In this document: one piece after another, positions 16,605 to 20,730 of the stretch
How the letters are laid out: every line of letters begins with the position of its first letter
Position numbering within the stretch: position 1 is the first letter of the stretch
DNA from: Bacteroidia bacterium
Lineage (GTDB): Bacteria; Bacteroidota; Bacteroidia; Bacteroidales; Dysgonomonadaceae
Reading direction: 5' to 3'
Assembly (NCBI GenBank): GCA_030539475.1
Contig: JAUNRY010000011.1
Location: forward strand, 1 to 20,730
DNA: 20,730 nt
Program-made: the position numbers and the translations under genes
Notes under the pieces: generated by a model
The model's database searches: none
The model's input: the letters and a program-made list of their open reading frames with translations, nothing else
What the model was told of the DNA's origin: nothing

Positions 16605-17135
16605 TTAATTTTGATTTTCTTTTTCCGATAACGTTTTCAACACTCCGTGGAGAATTGTACCGCCGGATTGGAGAGCCGAAATAACATTTTTTGCAGGTGA
16701 TTGCAGCAATGTAATAACTTCTCCGATAAGTTCTGTTTTGCTCTTGATACTTACCAAATCTTTCAGGGTTTCCGCTCCAATAAAGAAGCTTTCCTGAACG
16801 TAAGCGCCTTTTAGCACGGGCACTTTTTCTTTGGCTTTTTTGTATTTCTCAATGAGCTTCGCAGGAGCATTGGCATCGTTGGAGAACATGATGGCTGTGT
16901 TTCCTGTTAAGATAGGATACAGTTCTTCATAATTTCCCTCCAGCTTTTCTAATGCTTTACGCAACAAGGTATTTTTTACCACCAGCAGTTTAATTTCCTG
17001 TTTGGAACACTCTCTTCTCAATGTGCTTGTTTTTACCGCGTTGAGCGTGGCAATATCAGCCAGATAAAAGTTTTCGTATTCCTGCAGGTTAGCTGCGATG
17101 TTTTCTATAATTATGTTTTTATCTTCCTTTTTCAT
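16605..17135 (-). CDS. rplJ: 50S ribosomal protein L10
   Basis: L10 anchors L7/L12 dimers to the 23S rRNA GTPase-associated region and forms the stalk base. The 176-residue length is normal. The N-terminal RNA-binding domain includes the conserved KNTLLRKAL segment, and the C-terminal helix that carries L12 dimers lies at about 140-170. The rplA-rplJ gap is only 21 bases, so the long L10(L12)-binding leader known upstream of rplJ in some bacteria cannot lie in this spacer. Any autoregulatory site would have to overlap the rplA coding end or be absent. Confidence 0.97.
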   Translation of the reverse strand: MKKEDKNIIIENIAANLQEYENFYLADIATLNAVKTSTLRRECSKQEIKLLVVKNTLLRKALEKLEGNYEELYPILTGNTAIMFSNDANAPAKLIEKYKKAKEKVPVLKGAYVQESFFIGAETLKDLVSIKSKTELIGEVITLLQSPAKNVISALQSGGTILHGVLKTLSEKENQN

Positions 17136-17156
17136 AGATTCTTTCTCTTTTTTTAA

Positions 17157-17855
17157 TTAGATTTCTTCTACCGATTTAGTGTCCACTTTAATTCCCGGAC
17201 TCATCGTACTCGAAAGATAAATACTTTTGATATAGGTACCTTTTGCTGCCGTCGGTTTCAATTTGATCAACGTTTGAATAAATTCTCTCGCGTTTTCAAC
17301 AATTTTTTCGGGCTCAAAAGATACTTTTCCAATAGAAGTGTGAATAATACCTGCTTTATCTACTTTAAAGTCGATTTTTCCCTGCTTTACTTCCTGCACG
17401 GCTTTAGCCACGTCGGGAGTAACGGTTCCGCTTTTTGGGTTTGGCATTAAGCCGCGCGGCCCTAATATACGGCCAAGCGCACCAATTTTTCCCATAATTT
17501 GCGGTTGCGTGATTATCACGTCAATGTCGGTCCAACCTCCTTTAATTTTCTCGATATATTCATCAAGTCCCACATGGTCGGCGCCGGCTTCTTTAGCAGC
17601 GGCTTCGACTTCCGGAGAACACAATACAAGAACTCTTACTTGTTTACCGGTTCCGTGTGGCAGAGACACAACGCCTCTTACCATTTGGTTGGCTTTTCGC
17701 GGATCTACGCCAAGGCGTACATCGATATCTACCGAGGCATCGAATTTTGTGGTTGTAATTTCTTTCACCAGTTTCGATGCTTCTTTCAGCGTATAGGTTT
17801 TTCCCGCTTCAATCTTGCTTAAAGCCAACTTTTGATTTTTTGTAAGTTTACTCAT
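17157..17855 (-). CDS. rplA: 50S ribosomal protein L1
   Basis: L1 binds 23S rRNA at the mobile L1 stalk, which helps release deacylated tRNA from the E site. In several bacteria it also represses its own rplKA mRNA. The 232-residue product is full length. It has the typical lysine-rich N terminus, DVRLGVDPRKANQMVRG, the central Rossmann-like domain ending near GRILGPRGLMPNPKSGTV, and the C-terminal segment KGTYIKSIYLSSTMSPGI. It follows rplK after 18 bases, consistent with translational coupling. Confidence 0.98.
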   Translation of the reverse strand: MSKLTKNQKLALSKIEAGKTYTLKEASKLVKEITTTKFDASVDIDVRLGVDPRKANQMVRGVVSLPHGTGKQVRVLVLCSPEVEAAAKEAGADHVGLDEYIEKIKGGWTDIDVIITQPQIMGKIGALGRILGPRGLMPNPKSGTVTPDVAKAVQEVKQGKIDFKVDKAGIIHTSIGKVSFEPEKIVENAREFIQTLIKLKPTAAKGTYIKSIYLSSTMSPGIKVDTKSVEEI

Positions 17856-17873
17856 GTCTTAATTGAAGTTTTA

Positions 17874-18320
17874 TTATGAATTATTTTCGGGAAATGCCCC
17901 TTTAACCGTGATACCCATGCTTCGAGCCGTTCCGGCAACCATTTTCATTGCAGACTCAACGTTGAAGCAGTTCAAGTCGGTCATTTTTTCTTCGGCAATG
18001 GTTTTTACCTGTTCCCAGGTAACTTCCGCAATTTTTTTACGATTGGGTTCTGCCGAACCGCCTTTTTGTTTGCTTGCTTCTAACAATTGAATGGCAACGG
18101 GTGGTGTTTTAACAATAAAATCAAAAGACTTGTCGGTATAATAAGTGATTACCACTGGCAACACTTTTCCGGCTTTGTCTTGAGTTCTGGCATTGAATTG
18201 CTTGCAAAACTCCATGATGTTTATCCCTTTGGAACCCAACGCGGGGCCTACCGGGGGAGATGGATTTGCAGCTCCTCCTTTGATTTGTAATTTTAGTTGT
18301 CCAGCAACTTCTTTAGCCAT
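17874..18320 (-). CDS. rplK: 50S ribosomal protein L11
   Basis: L11 binds the GTPase-associated region of 23S rRNA and takes part in factor-dependent GTP hydrolysis and the stringent response. The 148-residue product starts with the lysine-rich N-terminal domain. It has the PSPPVGPALG loop at 20-29; Pro22 and Pro26 are the positions contacted by thiostrepton-type drugs in other bacteria. The C-terminal RNA-binding domain ends in ARSMGITV. A 73-base leader separates it from nusG. An L1 repressor site might lie there, but I could not identify a convincing one. Confidence 0.98.
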   Translation of the reverse strand: MAKEVAGQLKLQIKGGAANPSPPVGPALGSKGINIMEFCKQFNARTQDKAGKVLPVVITYYTDKSFDFIVKTPPVAIQLLEASKQKGGSAEPNRKKIAEVTWEQVKTIAEEKMTDLNCFNVESAMKMVAGTARSMGITVKGAFPENNS

Positions 18321-18393
18321 TTTTTTGATTTTAATAATTACTGTTTTCGAAACACTTGAAGAACTTACAGAATCTGCGTAACCAAATTTCTGA

Positions 18394-18936
18394 TTATTCT
18401 TTCTCTACTTGCATATAGCCCAACTCGAGAAGCTGAGCGCGTCCGAAGATTTTCACCATCACTTTGAGTTTCTTTCTCTCGTCGTTCACTTCCTCAACCA
18501 CGCCCGAAAAGCTGCTGAAAGGACCGCTGATCACTTTCACGTTTTCGCCCACGTAGTATTTAACATCCATCTCATCGGCGGCTTCTTCCAATTCATCCAT
18601 TGTGCCCAGTATGCGTTTCACTTCTGACTCGCTCAACGGTTGCGGGTTGGTGGTGTTGGGAAGGAATCCTGCCACGTAGTTGGTGTTTTTTAGTTGGTGA
18701 ATAACCTCGCCCACCAGTTCGGCCTCAATAAGTACGTATCCGGGAAGATAAGCGCGTTCTTTCATCACTTTCTTTCCGGCACGTATTGAATAAGTCTTTT
18801 CTGTTGGGATAAGAACTTGGGAAACGTATTTTCCTAAATCGGTTTTTTTCATCTCTGCCTCAAGAAGTTCTTTGACTTTATTCTCTTTTCCACTAACGGA
18901 ACGCAGAACGTACCATTTTTTTCCGGTTTCAGTCAT
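18394..18936 (-). CDS. nusG: Transcription termination/antitermination factor NusG
   Basis: NusG binds RNA polymerase at the beta' clamp through its N-terminal NGN domain, and binds Rho or ribosomal S10 through its KOW domain. The 180 residues comprise an NGN domain (about 6-115) opening with KWYVLRSVSGKENKV and containing the conserved PGYVLIE strand, then a KOW domain (about 126-175) with GENVKVISGPFSSFSG. No extra domain is inserted, so this is the housekeeping NusG rather than a Bacteroidota UpxY-like specialised paralogue. Its position between secE and rplK supports that. The ATG lies 19 bases after the secE stop. Confidence 0.96.
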   Translation of the reverse strand: MTETGKKWYVLRSVSGKENKVKELLEAEMKKTDLGKYVSQVLIPTEKTYSIRAGKKVMKERAYLPGYVLIEAELVGEVIHQLKNTNYVAGFLPNTTNPQPLSESEVKRILGTMDELEEAADEMDVKYYVGENVKVISGPFSSFSGVVEEVNDERKKLKVMVKIFGRAQLLELGYMQVEKE

Positions 18937-18955
18937 TTTTTCTTAATTCAGAATT

Positions 18956-19150
18956 TTATAAAATACCGTATAGGAGTCTAACTATCCACTCAAACGCGGA
19001 ATCCATGCCGAATACGATTAGTGCGATGATGATGGAAGCTATCATCACAATTATTGTGCTTCCGGCTAATTCTTTGCTGGATGGCCAAGATACTTTATGA
19101 ACCAATTCATTGTAAGCATCTTTAATATATGCAATTGATTTTTTTATCAT
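18956..19150 (-). CDS. secE: Preprotein translocase subunit SecE
   Basis: SecE is the small essential clamp subunit of the SecYEG protein channel in the inner membrane. The 64-residue product is the short one-helix form. It has an amphipathic N-terminal helix with the conserved ELVHKVSWPSSKEL motif (about 15-28), then one transmembrane segment (about 31-50) and a short hydrophobic C terminus. The start chosen is the ATG at 19148-19150 (MIKKSIAY). A longer reading frame extends upstream to 19228, but it would translate the complement-oriented tRNA-Trp body and is not credible. It lies 17 bases after the tRNA-Trp CCA end and 19 before nusG. Confidence 0.96.
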   Translation of the reverse strand: MIKKSIAYIKDAYNELVHKVSWPSSKELAGSTIIVMIASIIIALIVFGMDSAFEWIVRLLYGIL

Positions 19151-19167
19151 TGATTTTTTGGATCGTT

Positions 19168-19243
19168 TGGCACGGGTCGAGAGACTCGAACTCCCGACAC
19201 CTGGTTTTGGAGACCAGTGCTCTACCAACTGAGCTAGACCCGT
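19168..19243 (-). tRNA. tRNA-Trp (anticodon CCA), with encoded 3' CCA
   Basis: All arms fold. The acceptor ACGGGTC pairs perfectly with GACCCGT, the D arm is GCTC/GAGC, and the anticodon stem CTGGT/ACCAG encloses loop CTCCAAA with anticodon CCA. The T arm is GGGAG/CTCTC with one G-T pair and loop TTCGAGT. The discriminator is G73, as expected for tryptophan. The genomic sequence continues with CCA at 19170-19168, so the 3' end is encoded. The gene sits between tuf and secE and is probably processed from the shared transcript. Confidence 0.97.
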
Positions 19244-19249
19244 GTTTTA

Positions 19250-19333
19250 AGTAAAACAGTACATAGTAAACAAGTAAACAAGCCATTAAGAATGCTGTTT
19301 ACCTGTTTACCCGTATCTGGTTTACTTGTTTTG
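19250..19333. repeat. Mirrored octamer array in the tuf-tRNA-Trp spacer
   Basis: The left arm (19250-19280) holds units of 8, 7, 8 and 8 nt, the last two being AGTAAACA exactly repeated. A 14-base loop (19281-19294) follows. The right arm (19295-19325) holds CTGTTTAC exactly repeated, then 7- and 8-nt units, with a further degenerate unit to 19333. The 8-7-8-8 order is mirrored as 8-8-7-8. The inner units form a stem of about 17 bp with one mismatch and one bulge. It occupies almost the whole 95-base spacer. Confidence 0.8.
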
Positions 19334-19338
19334 CTTTA

Positions 19339-20526
19339 TTAGTCCAATAATGCGGTAATTTGTCCTGAACCTACCGTGCGTCCTCCTTCGCGGATAGCGA
19401 AACGAAGTCCTTCTGAGCAAGCTACCGGATAAATCAATTTCACATCAATTTCCAGGTTGTCGCCCGGCATAACCATTTCAACTCCTTCAGGAAGCGTGAT
19501 TTCGCCGGTTACGTCCAATGTACGGATGTAGAACTGAGGACGATATTTGTTGTGGAACGGAGTGTGACGACCGCCTTCTTCTTTTTTCAAGATATAAACA
19601 GAAGCTTTGAAGTGGTCGTGAGGTTTCACCGAACCCGGTTTGGCGATAACCATACCGCGTTTGATTTCGTCTTTATCTATACCGCGAAGCAAAAGTCCTA
19701 CGTTGTCGCCGGCTTCACCTCTGTCAAGAATCTTACGGAACATTTCCACACCGGTTACAACCGATTTTCTTCCTTCTGCACCAAGGCCGATGATTTGAAC
19801 TTCGTCGCTTGTATTGATAACGCCGGTTTCGATACGGCCTGTGGCAACTGTTCCGCGGCCTGTGATTGAGAACACGTCTTCAACCGGCATCAGGAACGGT
19901 TTGTCTATATCGCGGGGAGGCAGTTCAATCCATGTGTCAACGGCATCCATCAACTCCATAATTTTATCTTCCCATTTTGCGTCGCCGTTCAAGCCTCCAA
20001 GAGCCGAACCTTGAATAACGGGAGTGTTGTCTCCGTCAAAATCATAGAACGAAAGCAGTTCGCGCATTTCCATTTCAACTAATTCCAACATTTCTTCGTC
20101 GTCAACCAAGTCAACTTTATTCATGAAAACAACCAGTCTTGGAACGTTTACCTGACGTGCCAACAGGATGTGCTCGCGCGTTTGCGGCATGGGGCCGTCT
20201 GTTGCGGCAACCACAATGATGGCTCCGTCCATTTGAGCAGCACCGGTAACCATGTTTTTAACATAGTCGGCGTGGCCGGGACAGTCAACGTGTGCGTAGT
20301 GGCGATTCGCTGTTTGGTATTCAACGTGTGAGGTGTTGATAGTGATACCCCTTTCTTTTTCTTCGGGTGCGTTGTCGATAGAATCGAACGAGCGCAATTC
20401 AGAAAGACCTTTTTTTGCCAAAACGGTAGTAATTGCAGCCGTTAAGGTAGTTTTACCGTGGTCAACGTGGCCGATTGTACCAATATTAACGTGCGGTTTC
20501 GACCTGTCAAATTTTTCTTTTGCCAT
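19339..20526 (-). CDS. tuf: Translation elongation factor Tu
   Basis: EF-Tu is the GTPase that delivers aminoacyl-tRNA to the ribosomal A site. The 395-residue product is the normal bacterial length. G-domain motifs are G1 GHVDHGKT at 19-26, the switch I threonine Thr62 in GITINTSH, G3 DCPGH at 81-85 with the catalytic His85, G4 NKVD at 136-139 and the G5 SAL motif. The beta-barrel domains 2 and 3 follow, ending GSGQITALLD. Codon use is strongly biased, as expected for an abundant protein. It lies between tRNA-Thr and tRNA-Trp at the head of the secE-nusG-rplKAJL-rpoBC cluster. I found no exact TAnnTTTG promoter in its 129-base upstream spacer, so it may share a promoter with the upstream tRNA. 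Confidence 0.98.
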   Translation of the reverse strand: MAKEKFDRSKPHVNIGTIGHVDHGKTTLTAAITTVLAKKGLSELRSFDSIDNAPEEKERGITINTSHVEYQTANRHYAHVDCPGHADYVKNMVTGAAQMDGAIIVVAATDGPMPQTREHILLARQVNVPRLVVFMNKVDLVDDEEMLELVEMEMRELLSFYDFDGDNTPVIQGSALGGLNGDAKWEDKIMELMDAVDTWIELPPRDIDKPFLMPVEDVFSITGRGTVATGRIETGVINTSDEVQIIGLGAEGRKSVVTGVEMFRKILDRGEAGDNVGLLLRGIDKDEIKRGMVIAKPGSVKPHDHFKASVYILKKEEGGRHTPFHNKYRPQFYIRTLDVTGEITLPEGVEMVMPGDNLEIDVKLIYPVACSEGLRFAIREGGRTVGSGQITALLD

Positions 20527-20595
20527 AAAAATGTACTATTAATTTAGTTTAATGTATAATGTTTGCTTTTTTAGAATTCATACTTTATTCCGAGA

Positions 20596-20637
20596 AACAA
20601 AAACAGCAAGATTGAGGAATGTATTTTCCTAATCTTG
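20596..20637 (-). terminator. Terminator or attenuator-like hairpin between tRNA-Thr and tuf
   Basis: On the - strand, CAAGATT (20637-20631) pairs with AATCTTG (20613-20607). An inner GGAA/TTCC pairing (20629-20626 with 20619-20616) is separated from it by a small internal loop. The 3' side leads into a T-rich stretch (CTGTTTTTGTTTC; T-run at 20603-20599). It could end or reduce transcription from the tRNA before tuf, or mark a processing site. Confidence 0.5.
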
Positions 20638-20655
20638 TTCTAAAACCCGTTGTTG

Positions 20656-20727
<72 letters not shown>

Positions 20728-20730
20728 AAA

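Noticed and set aside
18321..18393. L1-binding autoregulatory site in the rplK leader
   Set aside because: Only a weak TTAC..GTAA-type pairing interrupted by a bulge was seen (about 18364-18381). No convincing mimic of the 23S L1 site could be drawn by eye.
18394..18936. Specialised NusG paralogue (UpxY/LoaP-like) controlling a polysaccharide locus
   Set aside because: The gene is in the secE-rplK housekeeping position, has normal length and an ordinary KOW domain.
18956..19228. A 90-residue version of secE starting inside the tRNA-Trp gene
   Set aside because: Its first 26 residues are a translation of the tRNA-Trp body. SecE similarity begins at the ATG at 19148-19150, so the 64-residue form is used.

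Overview
This is a core housekeeping stretch from a member of the Bacteroidota, most likely order Bacteroidales. Several things point there. Three upstream regions carry exact matches to the Bacteroidota -7 promoter element TAnnTTTG. Leaders are AT-rich and lack clear Shine-Dalgarno sequences. RpoB has a Bacteroidota-type rifampicin-region sequence. The window also encodes a long PPi-dependent phosphofructokinase and a small signal-peptide-bearing barrel-like protein. Genus cannot be decided from this sequence.

Layout: the left third (1-7579) is read on the + strand. It holds mutS (mismatch repair, GTG start), an unnamed small secreted/outer-membrane-like protein, a UvrD/PcrA-type helicase, and a PPi-dependent 6-phosphofructokinase. 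Each of mutS, the helicase and pfp has its own candidate -7 element, so these look like separate transcription units. At 7580-7741 pfp converges on rpoC, and two perfect hairpins fill the gap.

The right two thirds (7742-20727) are read on the - strand, in transcription order: tRNA-Thr(GGT), tuf, tRNA-Trp(CCA), secE, nusG, rplK, rplA, rplJ, rplL, rpoB, rpoC. This is the classical translation/transcription super-cluster: EF-Tu with a tRNA-Thr in front (as in the Escherichia coli thrT-tufB region), the SecE translocon subunit, the NusG elongation factor, the L11/L1/L10/L12 stalk proteins, and the beta and beta' subunits of RNA polymerase. A strong hairpin with a U-run follows rplL and probably attenuates transcription into rpoBC. 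Another hairpin lies between tRNA-Thr and tuf.

No mobile element, phage, CRISPR, defence or biosynthetic system was found, and no gene-free stretch exceeds 300 bases. The main unexplained signal is in the spacers. Those between rpoB and rpoC and between tuf and tRNA-Trp each hold a mirrored array of degenerate 8-nt repeats. The unit sequence differs between spacers, but both consist of about four units, a short loop, and about four inverted units. Simpler one-armed 7-8-nt arrays lie after mutS and upstream of rpoB. A second oddity is a U4-C69 mismatch in the acceptor stem of tRNA-Thr.
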